64,000 bases of DNA from Solen grandis. Taxonomy: Eukaryota > Mollusca > Bivalvia > Adapedonta > Solenidae. Below the pieces are notes generated by a model. The model did no database searches. It was not told where the DNA came from and saw only the letters and a program-made list of their open reading frames with translations. This document shows, piece by piece, positions 1-11,748 of the stretch. The translations under genes and the position numbers were made by a program. The first letter of the stretch is position 1. Every line of letters starts with the position of its first letter. The DNA lies in contig CM037789.1 in NCBI GenBank assembly GCA_021229015.1, positions 26,608,782 to 26,672,781 on the forward strand, written 5' to 3'.

Positions 1-2250
1 CAACACAGTTCAATGTCATTTCCGGTAAAATGATACTCAAAGATACCGTCTCCGAGTGAGATAAAAGGATACGGTAATGTGCATTTCAAACATAGAAAGA
101 AAACTGGACATTACAAACAAAAGCATTAGGTTAGAGCGAAAGTTAAACCGGAAGTGTTAAAATGTGTAATGTTCGTCGACGGACATTATGACGTCAGCGA
201 GAAGTGAGAATACATAACACTTTCATTGACAACCTGAAAAAAAAAAAAAAAAAAGAAAGAACAAAAAAAAAAAAAAAAAAAAACAGAAGAAGTAAAAAAA
301 ACTTGTCTCAATATAAATAATGGTTTTATTTACGAAAATGATTATCATTCTTAACGTTGGGTTGATATACATCCCCGGAAATATTGAGTTACCGGGGCGC
401 CTTACCAAAATCCTGTGGAAAGCCCTGCAATATCTATAACAACTGCAAGGCAATTTTACTAAGCAGGTCACCTCATTTCTCCCCCTGTTCTCTTTCCAAT
501 ATCAAACCGGTAGCCCTGACAAACATTAACGCTTAAAGCAACACATGGGCTTTCAACCTCACAGTTGTCTGTATCACATGGATACTTGTCCTACATTTGG
601 ATATCATACAGAAATTGCACTTGTAGTCATGTGGAACAAATACAACATTCTTGCAGGTGAGCAAGCTTATGTGCAATATGGTTAATTGTTAATCCACACT
701 TGATAAATCGAGCAACTCTTGGCAGGGGCAGTACTTGAAATTGACTTCCAACTTTCTACACCAGGTGCATGTTTAGTACACTAAACCATATATGGGAAGA
801 CCCTTCTCCTAGGTTATGAAGCAGACTCCATGTCATAAAACCACAATGTTACTGTATATCTCTCTACTGCATAAGGTGCATGTGATTGTTCCTAAGACAA
901 ATAAGTGACCGGTTGTGTACAGTATCTTGTATGGTATACTGAATTGTCTTAGCGCACACCTGAATGCTTGACGAGCACCCTATTCACGATAGTATACACA
1001 GCCTGATGCACTTGTAAGAATTCATTTGATGTACCCAATAAAATGGAACTGGTCAAAGAAGCTACTCATAAATGTTGCTCACAGACAAGGTTTTATATGC
1101 ATTTGGATAACTTAGAGTTTCAATGTTTGGGACTTTTACAGGGTGTGGACTGTCCACTTAGTTTTGTAACTGGGGGTACAGTTCCCTACGGAAGTGATTT
1201 TTTTTTTTGTTACATCCTGTGGCTTTCTTGTTGGGAAAATTAGAAAAAAAATCATTGGGACATCATAAGATTGTGGAAAAGGTTTTAAATTAAAACAATT
1301 ACCTAATTATAGGTGGTATATGTCACACTCGGAATGTTTCAAAGGTACAAATTTCATTAAAATTCTATGAATTTTTCAAGAAAAAAAATGGGGGTGGAAC
1401 TGCCATCTCATTGGGAAAACAGGTAGTTATTTTGGGATAAGTCAGATTTTTAGTTAAAGTAAACAACTTGTAAAAGTTAGATTTACTAAAATAGAAACTC
1501 TGTACATGGCAAATATTTGGGAGTATAACCGTGAACTCTTTACAGGGGGTAAAGCGGCATGCTAACTTGATGAAATCATTGTGGATTGGACAATAATTTT
1601 GAGAGATTTACTCTATTTTCAGCTTAAAATCTCAGTTTTGTGTTCCATGAATAATTGAATTGTGCTAATGAGAAAAAAATCCCTTGGTTACATGCTGTCC
1701 AGTGTTCATGGGGATTTATATTAAATCTCCCTCTGGATATAGGCAAGTTCTCTCCTACATTCTTCTTGGGTATGATATCTTCTGATCAGGGGTTACAGAA
1801 TTCTGAAAATGCATGAAATGCCTTCAGAATGTCTGGTGGCAACTGTTGATATTTTGCTTTTCTTCCTAATCCAAATACCGCATCAAGTCTGCACCACACA
1901 ATTTTTTTGTCAGATGTACAGCATTTCTTAACATTCGGGGAACTATTATAAGTGACATGCGCTACATGTTTGCAATAAAATAAAATCATGTACTTAAGCA
2001 AAAAAAAGTCATGAACTAAGTTTTCCCAAATGTTAGGAAAAACTTTACATCTGACAAGAGAATCATTGGGATCTAAGTGTAGGGCACAATTTTCAGCTTG
2101 CATGCGCTATATACTGTATACAATTAAAATTGATAAAAGAAATGCAGCAGTTTTTCACTCCAGTCATGCACAATATGCTCTCTTTTTTTTTGCAATGGCT
2201 TAAATGTCGTCATATACCAGGTGGTATGGCAACATGGATGTTTACTAATG
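1..2250. other. Intergenic, no gene recognised
   Basis: No coding region with family resemblance, exon structure or codon pattern was seen on either strand. A poly-A tract near 238-283 creates a spurious minus-strand open frame of Phe-rich sequence. The short open frames at 1,043-1,243 and 1,786-2,103 have no recognisable motif. Confidence 0.6.
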
Positions 2251-2551
2251 ACCTGACCGTCCCGAGTGGTTAGAGCGTTCGCCTCGGGAGCGGGAGGTCG
2301 TGGGTTCGATACCTGGCCGCGACATACCAAAGTCGTAAAAATGGTACTGTTATAGCTCTCTTGCTTGTCGCTCAGCATATAAGGGTAGTTGCGGGACTGG
2401 TTGGTCAGGTGTCAGGATAATGTGACTGGGTGTGGTATCATGCCACATGTCTACGGCGTGATACTGCAGTGTGGCAGCACTATATCTGTCTCAAGTAGAC
2501 ATCATCTCCAAATGACTGAAATACTGTGGGTGATTAATCCCAACAAACATA
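2251..2551 (+). repeat. tRNA-derived SINE, family A, near full length
   Basis: The 5' part reads like a tRNA gene: an A-box-like stretch (CGAGTGGTTAGAGCG, near 2,264) and a B box (GGGTTCGATACC, near 2,302). The tRNA-unrelated body that follows carries GCTCAGCATATAAGGGTAG, GATACTGCAGTGTGGCAGCA and GACTGAAATACTGT. The same body recurs at 10.1, 15.1, 18.6, 21.9, 23.0, 34.9, 46.2 and 48.5 kb, so this is a dispersed family and not a tRNA gene. No clear target-site duplication was found. Confidence 0.85.
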
Positions 2552-4135
2552 CTTATGATCTAGAGAAAGCAACACTTTAACTTGTTCTTTTTCAGGTCCA
2601 AGTAGAAAGCTCCCTCGCGCGTCCAAGATGCACTTTGTGTGGTCCACTATGATATATCGTCAGATGTCAGGAGTTTGTGTCACTCCAGGTGATTGATGAA
2701 GATGATGGAATACGATGATGATGATTAATATGGTCACGTGTGCAGTGAAGCTGCACAGGTGTCATAGCACTCTCTTGACATTGGCGATGGTTGCCATGGT
2801 AATGATGTAGTTTGTGTCCCTCGTCAGCATCATCAGCAGCAACAGCATCATCCAACAGCAGCAACAACAACATTTAGTCAACTGGCAGTCATCAACTCTT
2901 TAGATTTTGAGGAAGGAAGAAGAAAGAATAAGAGGAAGAAGAAACGAATGTGTCGAGCTGTTAATGTTTCTACGGTTAGCAGGTTGCGCATTTGGATGGC
3001 TGGCATTGGCTAATACCCCTCCCCCCTTATCTACATTCTACTCCCGTTGTCATGGGAACTCGCAGTGTGCCACAAACGTCAGGGGAGATAAGAGACTTTG
3101 ACACAAAGACTAGAGAATAACCTGTGTTTTTCTTGTTTATCTTCCATGATTAAAAGTGCATTTTGGAAAGTATTTTAAGTTATTTGTGGGTCTGCTACAT
3201 CTCTTTATTTGCCTTTTGTTAAATTTTCTTAACCACGTGCAATGGCATGCCAGTGAAAACCATTTCATACAGAAAGGAGCACTGCCCCGACATTAACTTG
3301 TACGTTGATGGTCTAGAAACTAGTAATAAAGTTTAGTTACTGTAATGCTGATATTCAGCGTAGGTAATCAAAATGGTTTAACGTTCAAAATAGCGTTTCT
3401 GAGTACCTGCTGTCACAATAATGGTAGTATTAAATTGAAGGGAGTGCTTGGATGAAAGTTTGAGTGTGCGGCTTGTGATAGTTGTGAGCACGAACATTGT
3501 AGATCAAAAATCCGACACGGTTCAAAGTAAAAAGGAAAAAAAAAGTGAAAACATTCCCTAGGTTTAACCAGTACTTTGGTCCCAGTAAAGTTAACGGACT
3601 TGTAAAACACGTCCTTGACATCGGGGTGAACTACGGCACTCGTTAAAACTACATACTCGACTCATTTAAACAATTTTCTGCAACAAGATCGTACCACGTG
3701 GTATGTTGCAAACCGCATTTTGTGCCAAGGAGAAAATTTATTTTATTTCGATATCAGTTTTGATGGGACACGAAGTCAATAATATGATGTACAGAATTAA
3801 AATGCTATGTGGTTCTCATTTACGGAAGTACAGCATTTGATTAGAATACGCTATATTCATCAAAAATTAAATTATTTTCGAATCCTGGCAAAAGATGCTG
3901 CTTGCCACATATTCACATACGACGTTGCACATCCTGCAAAGAAAGACATTGATAATAGTCTTCTACACAAACGAACAAATAGTTCAAACATTAGCAGTAA
4001 CTCTACTCGGCATGAACAATAATTTTGGAAGTTACCGTTCGTTACTCCTTTTCTCTTAGAACGATCTTGGAGTTTGGTCATTATGATTACATATCACAGT
4101 CACTATTATATATATTATATATATATATATATATA
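2552..4135. other. Intergenic, no gene recognised
   Basis: Contains short GATGAT and CAGCAG runs near 2,695-2,870 that create low-complexity open frames, a purine-rich stretch near 2,910-2,950 and an AT dinucleotide run near 4,105-4,138. Nothing else can be named. Confidence 0.55.
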
Positions 4136-4327
4136 TAATACAAGGGATACTACTACCGATTGACCAAGATTCACATCTTCCTTGGAAAAAAAAGTCAAAA
4201 TCCCGGATATTTATGATGGTATATGCAAATACTTGGCACCTATCGCAAGCATATTAAATGACAGATGTTGGCATTTTTTAAGGACGGTGTGGATCTTTGT
4301 CAATCCAGAGTAGTATCCCTTGTATTA
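4136..4327. repeat. 192-bp MITE with 19-bp perfect terminal inverted repeats
   Basis: The left end TAATACAAGGGATACTACT (4,136-4,154) is the exact reverse complement of the right end at 4,309-4,327. The arms continue imperfectly inward (CCGATTGACCAAGATTC against GGATCTTTGTCAATCC), so the whole element can fold. There is no coding capacity. The left end abuts an AT run, so the target-site duplication cannot be read. Confidence 0.75.
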
Positions 4328-4699
4328 CATATAGTGATATATGACCCACCTTTCGTGCCAGACTCGTTTGGGTTCAACATTTGATTGTTTTGCTTTGTGC
4401 TGAATGATCTACAATGTATGAGCAAAGATTAATCTATTGCTAGTAAATGGCTAGATTGAACTGTGAATATAAGCGAAATTTGAAATTGTACATAAAAACG
4501 CAGACAATGATTATCACGCGTTGGCAAGACAACTCATTACAACACGGCAGACGGGGGACAAAAATTGCAACAGTTGGGAGCGATATGGTATACTGAACGC
4601 AAGGCTGGATCCCGTGTACGTGCTTTAAGCCACACTTTAATGTATACTCGAATTGATATCATTTTTTTGTGGTTTACAACATCATGAACTAGAGTCTCA
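4328..4699. other. No feature seen
   Basis: AT-rich single-copy-looking sequence with no recognisable gene or repeat. Confidence 0.4.
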
Positions 4700-5960
4700 G
4701 AGAACCTTTACAACTACGGACGCTTAGAAACCGCCCCCCCCCCCCAAAAAAAAAGTAAAGAAATGTATCCAGAGACACGGGCCAACACCCAGGAGCGCAA
4801 GTCATGTCCTGAGTAATATATCCATGAAGTTTAGTCTAGCACAAATACCTTCAGGGTTACCTGTGTCACAGTTTTGGGATGGACGGACGGACAAAGGCAA
4901 ATCTATATGCCTTTCATGTCTTAATATATCCATGAAGTTTCAAGTCGTGTAGTACAAATAATTTTAAAGTTACACGTGAGTCACAAGCATAAACAAAATA
5001 ATTTTCAAAAACAAAGGCCCATAACTCACCTCAACGGTGGTTTTATATTAAAAAAAATACCCAGGTTCGCAAGTTCATATCCTGATTAATATATTCATGA
5101 AGTTTCAAGCCTGTCAATCCGCAATTAGGATCTGACAACATCGCATTAGGGTTCACGTCAGACTGACCTTTAAAGTACATGTAATTTATATGCATAAAGA
5201 AGTGCTCGATTTTAAACCAATTAAATAACGCGTTTCTAACTGACTTCGGTAAAACGTTTGTCACAGGTTGAGAAAAATGTGCAGCTTGACAGGGACTCGA
5301 ACCCGCGACCTTTTGTTTACAGAGCGAATATTCTACCGAATGAGCTACCCGGTCGCTCACACATCTCTACCCTATTGTGAGATGAATGCGGTTACTTCCT
5401 CTGGTTATACCGAACGATTCTGTAGCCGCCGATTTGATTGGCTTATACAAAGGTCAACCTGAGACGTCCCTCTATACGATGTGGTCAGATCCAGTTATCA
5501 TACTGAATCTGATTTCAATGAGATTGCAAGTCTGTAGTACAAGTACTTTCAGAGTTACCGTGTGTCACAAGCATAAAATTCCATATTTTTTCTAAAACAA
5601 AGTCCCATAACTCTGTCAACTCTAACGAAGGATCAATAAAAATACGCAGATCCACAATTTCATGTCATGATTAATATATCCATGAAGTATCAAGTCTGTA
5701 GTACAAATACTTTCAGAGTTACTTGCGTCACAAGCATAAAATCCCATATTTTTCAAAAACAAAGACCCATAACTCTGTCAACTTCAACAGTGGTTCGATG
5801 AAAATACCCAGGTGCGAAAGTTCATGTCGTGAATAATATATCCATGAAGTATCAAGTCTGTAGTACAATTTCTTTCAGAATTATGCCTGTTGCAGAGTTT
5901 CGAGACGGACGTACGTACGGACAAAGGCAAATCTATATCCCCCTCCCCGCCCCCATTTTT
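4700..5960. repeat. Degenerate tandem array, unit about 160 bp
   Basis: Landmarks such as ATATATCCATGAAGTTTCAA, AGTCACAAGCATAAA and AAAGACCCATAACTCTGTCA recur in the same order near 4,820, 4,925, 5,085, 5,505, 5,670 and 5,835. GGACGGACAAAGGCAAATCT lies near both ends (4,885 and 5,920). It looks like the interior of a long bivalve-type non-coding repeat. A tRNA-like insertion at 5,280-5,358 interrupts it. Confidence 0.7.
5280..5358 (-). repeat. tRNA-like SINE, family D
   Basis: On the minus strand this begins GAGCGACCGGGTAGCTCATT with an A box, then an anticodon-arm-like segment, then a B box (GGGTTCGAGTCCC) and the tail AAGCTGCACATTTTTC. The same tail follows a second copy at 12,508-12,582 (+). 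The poorly matched acceptor arm and shared tail favour a SINE over a functional tRNA gene. Confidence 0.65.
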
Positions 5961-8900
5961 GGTGGAAGCATAAAAAATAAATAAAACAATTAACCGCGCA
6001 AATGACATTAAAAATACTCAATGAACTCGATACTGAAAAATTTCAGTACCTTGTAAAAGTAGAGCAAGCCGTTCCTGAGACCTTTACCTCTTGAATATGC
6101 ATTTTTTTTTTTTAATTTATGTCTTGGTGAATGTCTTTATACTGAACTATAAAGATGGTATTTATAACACTGCTTAATCTGGTAACAGTGTTGTATGCGC
6201 AAACAGGGGGAGGGGGATCAAACCGCTCCCCGAATTATATGTCTGATCTGGGTCTGCTCTGTTTTCAGAACAAGTCTACACGAGACAAAGGGTTATAAAT
6301 CATGTTTAAAGTTTGCCAAGTTTTTGTGTCACCTGCTGTAAGCAGAGGTGACACATAAGGATCGCTTTTCCGTCGTCTGTCCGTCCATCACCTTTTTTCC
6401 GTCACGCTTCAGCAGGTGACACATATGTTTCGAAGAACACTATTGTATAAATCATATCTCTTTAAATATTTGCTCAGAATTCAAACAACTACATTATCAG
6501 ATGAATTGAGCAAAAATCTTCCATTATATATTTAGGAATGGTGAAGCAGAGTACTCTCTCTCTCTCATAGATAATTCTCTTTTTTTATCATTTTTTACAT
6601 ACGTTTTTATTAAATACACATAACTCAAACTGGTATTTCAGCCCATAAAATCGGAGTAGGTTGTCATTAAGATGTGTCGAAAAATCATAAAAAATATCCT
6701 GTGTACCATACATCATATTTCATCTGAGACAATACAACAAAAAATCTGGGGGGAATCATGTGCTAATTCTATCTAGCTCTATTATACGTGCCTGTATGTA
6801 ACGAGACAAGAGTTCAAACGTTCAATTTTTCATCACGGTGTTAATTCCTGCCGGAGATTCCCGAGGTCACTTCCGGACGAATTGATGCCAGCTAATTATG
6901 TTGGATGAATAAATGATGACCAATGGTCAGTTTGCAACTAAGTCGCACCCAAGTTGTTCCATGACCTATTACCCTATCATTGTTAGACGCTTTTTACTGT
7001 CTTCCTGTTGTTCGTTCTTAAATAAACAATGAGTTAAGAATATAATTAGATAATTAGCCAAATAGATATTTTTCCACTTGAAGAGAGAAAGAGCGTGTGT
7101 CTTGAGAGAGAGAGTTTGATATAATAGTAGGCAAATCGACAACAACGCGTGGAAAAAATATATATAATAAAAAAAAATGCAGATGCAAGCATCCACTGAT
7201 TTGGAGTTTAAAGGCCTTTTGGCTCAAAGTTTATAACTGCTTGCATTTGCTATGAAATTCCCATGATCACCTGATGGACCATGATCACAACTGATTGATG
7301 GATGGATTAGCTTTAGTTTGTTTCTGGGATTATTATGTAAACTCGGTCAAAGACCTAATAACCTAACAGAGATCATGTCTTTGGCAGTCGCATTTTCATA
7401 TTTCTTAAACAAATCGCCAAACGATCATATTTCAGTGAAAAGGCGTTTTTTTTCTTTCTATTATTTATTTACACATCTTTTCAATTGTGTTGAGGGCATA
7501 TGCGTGTACCAAAAATGGCTCAGCACTGCTTGATGAGTTTAATTAGACATATAATGCTTTTGCAAAGGCGAAAAAATATTTGAACGATCGTGTAGATATA
7601 AACATGCAAATGCAATTAGCATGTGTGTCTCAAAATCACTGTTAAAAAATGAATCTGAAGACATTTTTGCACCGGACGAACTTTCATTGAACATAACGTT
7701 ACTTCGTGCATCATCGGAACAGCATTCGGTGTGATTCGCCTGTCTCCGGCTACACGGAAACTACCGATTGATTAAGCTCATTAACGGATTAGATAGACAA
7801 CTGTTGTGCATTCACAGTACTTAACGTGGCTGCTTTATATATACATTGAGTCGTATGAATGGATCTGTTACGTAAAAAAGGTGAGTATCTATCTATCTAT
7901 CTCTGTCTGTCTGTCTGTCTGTCTGTCTACATTCTTTAAGATTTTTTTTATTAATTTTTGCATTATACTTAAAAAATGTTCGCAAAAGGATACAAGTATT
8001 TTTTTTAAATGAAATAACATGTACCTTTTGCATCGATACGGAAACAAGTTTAGAGCTACTTCGTGCCTGTAAAGATCACCGATGATCGATCAGGGATCGA
8101 ACCCGCCAACATCGGATCAGTATCCAATGTAAACTTCCACCTTAATATAAATTGCGCTCAATCCCAGTTTAGTCACTTTTCTTTATTTATCATTATGTAT
8201 TTTATTTACCTATATCTATAAAAATCCCATTTTGAGATCATAACCTAGGAAGGATTTAGTTATAATCTTAATTACGTCAATAAATACACACGTGTAATGC
8301 GCGTATCAGTATTTATCAGTATTTGCGCGTAGCACCGCTCTTTAAAACCTTTAAATGTACGCTACAAATAGCGAAATTTTCAAATGGAGTTACCCATTGT
8401 CTTATATAAGATATATAATTTCAAAGAAAGAAACAGTCATCCGTAACTTGGAATAAGACAATAAATCATAAAAGGAGAGCAATTTAATCTTCTTCTTTTT
8501 TTTCTCAAACTAGTAAGCTACCTGGTGATATACCAGCACAGTTGCTTCATGACGAACAATGTACATCGCCCGAGACAGGTCATTTTCCATTAGGCTAATT
8601 AACAGCCAGGTTTAGCTATTAATTAATGGTGTTTACAATTCAATTAATCGTCTTAGTAGACACGTGCAATACTTAAATTCGTTCAAATTGCATACAAAGC
8701 ATACGATACAATACAATAACTTTATTTGCATTGACATTTTAATTCATTTCATGACACACACACACACACAAAAAAAATGAAAACATGATATACGGCATGC
8801 GAACGGCGTGGATTAACACAGAGCACAATCATGATATACATTGTACAAATAAGACAATTAATAGTTTATTTTTGGAAAATGCATAATTAAAAATTAAGAG

Positions 8901-8971
8901 AAGACAATTTGAAATAAAGATCAAAACCCTTAAATGCTTATGAAAATACATCGTTATCACAATTATTTTAA
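5961..8971. other. Intergenic with repeat fragments, no gene recognised
   Basis: Holds a fragment at about 6,200-6,290 (CTGATCTGGGTCTGCTCTGT) shared with the element at 17,143. A small inverted pair lies near 6,335-6,425 (GTGTCACCTGCTG against CAGCAGGTGACAC). A TATC/TGTC microsatellite spans about 7,886-7,928, and an eroded tRNA-like fragment lies near 8,040-8,130. CA and A runs occur near 8,757-8,777. No exon-like coding segment was recognised. Confidence 0.55.
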
Positions 8972-9203
8972 CCCTTTCCCTCATATGGACTCATTTTGAC
9001 GCACTCAATAGGTATCACATAAAGCCTGATCTGCAGAAAACCAGTTAATCCTTACCAAATTTAATTATAAAATCCTCATTTCCAGACCACTGAGGAGCAG
9101 CGAACAGCATAAAACCTGATTAGCCTGCGAGTTACTCGCAGGCTGATCTGGTTTTATGTTGTTCGCATAGGTCTTTTCATGGTTTCCTCTATGAGGGAAA
9201 AGG
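8972..9203 (+). mobile_element. piggyBac-like MITE with internal hairpin (232 bp)
   Basis: The element lies between TTAA at 8,968-8,971 and TTAA at 9,204-9,207. The left end CCCTTTCCCTCATA mirrors the right end TATGAGGGAAAAGG. TTAA flanks and CCC-starting inverted ends are the hallmark of piggyBac insertions. The centre holds a strong palindrome (GCCTGCGAG TTA CTCGCAGGC inside ATAAAAC/GTTTTAT arms). It has no coding capacity. Full copies are at 44,629-44,860 and 56,167-56,384. Confidence 0.85.
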
Positions 9204-9309
9204 TTAAATTTATACTTTAATGTCTAATATATTTTTTATCCTATAGAATTATACATCATGCGATAAATTGAAATTAACCTCAATAAAAACATGCAGGTTT
9301 GAGGCTTGT

Positions 9310-9640
9310 AGAAAAGGAAAACAAACCTGGATATCGTATTTTTAATATATATGATCTGGCATCAAATGTTATTTCATATCAAATTTTACTAAATGAATTC
9401 ATGAAAATATTATTAAACGAGCCTCTTGGAATTCATATAAGATTCTTTTTATCATATGACCTATACTGACGCGATTATAACAACAAACAAACAAAAACAT
9501 AAATGAACGGCTTGTGAACGAATAATAATGAAAAATAACGATTTAACGTGTGTATTTCTCATACATTTTCAACATCATATGAATAATGTATCTTTTTGCA
9601 TCAAACACATATAATCCAGCTGTTAGCGTTCAACACACTT
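9310..9640 (-). repeat. Dispersed inverted-repeat element, minus-oriented copy
   Basis: The reverse complement of this stretch matches the sequence at 35,220-35,430: TGTTGTTATAAtCGCG, then CATATGATAAAAAGAATC, then TTTCATATCAAATTTTACTA. The family core in other copies is a fold-back formed by ATTTCATATCAAATT and AATTTGATATGAAAT. It is probably a MITE; its ends were not delimited. Confidence 0.55.
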
Positions 9641-10128
9641 TACATATATATATAATACACGCGCGTGACGCGGAGTGATGTAATTCGGCCTAAGAGTTAT
9701 ATGTAACCTGTAAAATGTAATAAAGAAACTGTATAATATACGAAGGAAAAGCATGAATGTATATGATAAATAAATTAGGCGCATTAATTTGCACTGTAGA
9801 CAAGAAGAAACTTATGATAAAATACTACATTATTAGAGACATAAAGAAAATTTAGAGGAAAATGGGTCCTTGAATATGCTAAATCTAAATATCACATTAG
9901 CCAATAACTCAAGTAGGACAAAGGACCCATGTTTTATAAAAATGTTCTTAAAATATGATTCTCTATAATCATGCAAAGTTTTAAAAAATCTATTAAAGAA
10001 TTTAAAATTTCCTTCTTTGTCTAAATAAAAAATGTAGCAAACTGTCATATACGCCCTTAATACTGCAAAGAGATTGTTTGTTTTAATGTTTCGACAATAG
10101 TACATGTATTTTAGTCATTTGTAGACTA

Positions 10129-10290
10129 TGTCTATCTGAGACAGATATTATGCTACCAAACTGCGATATTACACCGTAGACTTGTGGTATCATACCACAC
10201 CCAGTCATATTATCCTAACACCGGTCCTGTAACTACCCTGTATATATGGGGAGCGCGCAGCAGGGAGCCACGAGTGCCATTTTTATTAAT
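10129..10290 (-). repeat. SINE family A fragment, minus strand
   Basis: Reads in reverse as the family A body: the complement of GTGTGGTATGATACCACA, then ACCACACCCAGTCATATTAT, then GTAACTACCCTGTATATATG. The tRNA-like head is missing. Confidence 0.75.
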
Positions 10291-10373
10291 TAACATAGAT
10301 TAATATAACGCAGTGTTCTAGATGTTGGGAGAGTCACTTGCATTGACAACTTATGAAACCAAAACACTGTGAT

Positions 10374-10411
<38 letters not shown>

Positions 10412-10512
10412 TATAACAACCCCCTCTCTCTCTCTCTCTCTCTTATAACAACCCTCTCTCTTCTCTCTCTCTTATAACAACCCTCTATCTCTCTCTATCT
10501 CTCTCTCATAAT
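10374..10512. repeat. CT-rich compound microsatellite
   Basis: Runs of CT dinucleotides are interrupted three times by the same TTATAACAACCC spacer, so the higher-order unit (CT run plus spacer) has itself been duplicated. Confidence 0.9.
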
Positions 10513-11748
10513 ATATAATATATGAATATAAGCAACCGAGCCTTAAAAACGTAAAAAGTAAGAATTAAGTGAGCCCCGAGGTTACGGATATCACACGCAC
10601 ACCACACACACACACACTACATTGTATTTCATTCTCATTGACAGCATCTAGATGAAACATCTATTCCTATTATTACTGCACTAAATGTCACTTAAATTGA
10701 ATTATACTTGCCAGCCGGAACTGTTTAATTTCATTTATATTTATGCATACAAATACTCCATATTGTAAAATAATCTTGTATTTGGAAGGAGAAAGTTATG
10801 CTCTGCTCTGTATATACCATTATGCATCCTTACTATACAAGGTCCCCGGGTGTCATTATTTCTTCAAAAGACGAAGCGTCGAAATGACTGTGGACGAGTC
10901 AATAAAAAACTTTCGTGAATTAAATTGTTTAGAGATTTCACCGTATCTTTTATAAGTATCTTTTATAATATGTTAAAAAAAAGATTATATCATAGGTAAT
11001 TATAAAACTGTATAATAACTAAAGGGAAGCACATGCTGGGGCAGATGAAATTTTTTTTTTTTTAAATCCTTTTTAAATACTTTCTTTATTTTTTTTTTTT
11101 TTTCGATTTCGAGGGTTCTAGTTATTTATTCTGTATTCAATGCTCGAACCATTTACCGTGATACGAGCATCTGTACCTAAAATATGAAATAACAACAAAA
11201 CTTGCTTCGATGAAAATTTTATAGCAGCCATATTTGGCATTTGAATAATTCCTCCATAGGATTTCAGTGAAATACCACCATGGTGGTTAAATATCAGGCG
11301 TTCCAAACTTGTAATTTTGCAAGCTATACTGGATGTTCCCTATGGTATGAAATAGAAAATGTTAGGCCTGTACATAGCTTTGTCTGATATCCAGATTTAG
11401 TTTTGCAACCTTACTTATATAGATACATTCATGTATTAATAATTCCGAAACACTCAACGATTAGATCATGAATCAACAAATAAATGTCTACCAACGAAAC
11501 TTCCTAAAGTACATTATCAAGGATATTAAATATTAACGAAAAAAAAGTGATTTCAAAGTATCTGTTATAATATGTTAAAAAGAAAGAGATATAGCAGATA
11601 CACTACACAGCGCTGACATTTAATTATATATGCCATTATTTCAAATAGGCACAATCGGAAATACGTCACGATGGAATGGCAATCTTAACAGAAAATATCT
11701 ACTCACGTGACCGGAAGATAACTAGCACCGGAAGTAAGAGAGAGAGGG

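Larger units (their letters stand above)
9641..11748. other. Upstream intergenic region of the metalloprotease gene
   Basis: Contains a SINE fragment and a CT microsatellite (listed separately), long T runs near 11,050-11,103, and no recognisable exon. The stretch just before 11,749 (GACCGGAAGATAAC and repeated CCGGAAGT, which are ETS-like cores) is the likely 5' UTR and proximal promoter. That promoter placement is inference; no TATA box was convincing. Confidence 0.4.

Noticed and set aside
9833..10105. 90-codon minus-strand open frame
   Set aside because: AT-rich, no recognisable motif and no splice context; a retrotransposon remnant could not be supported.
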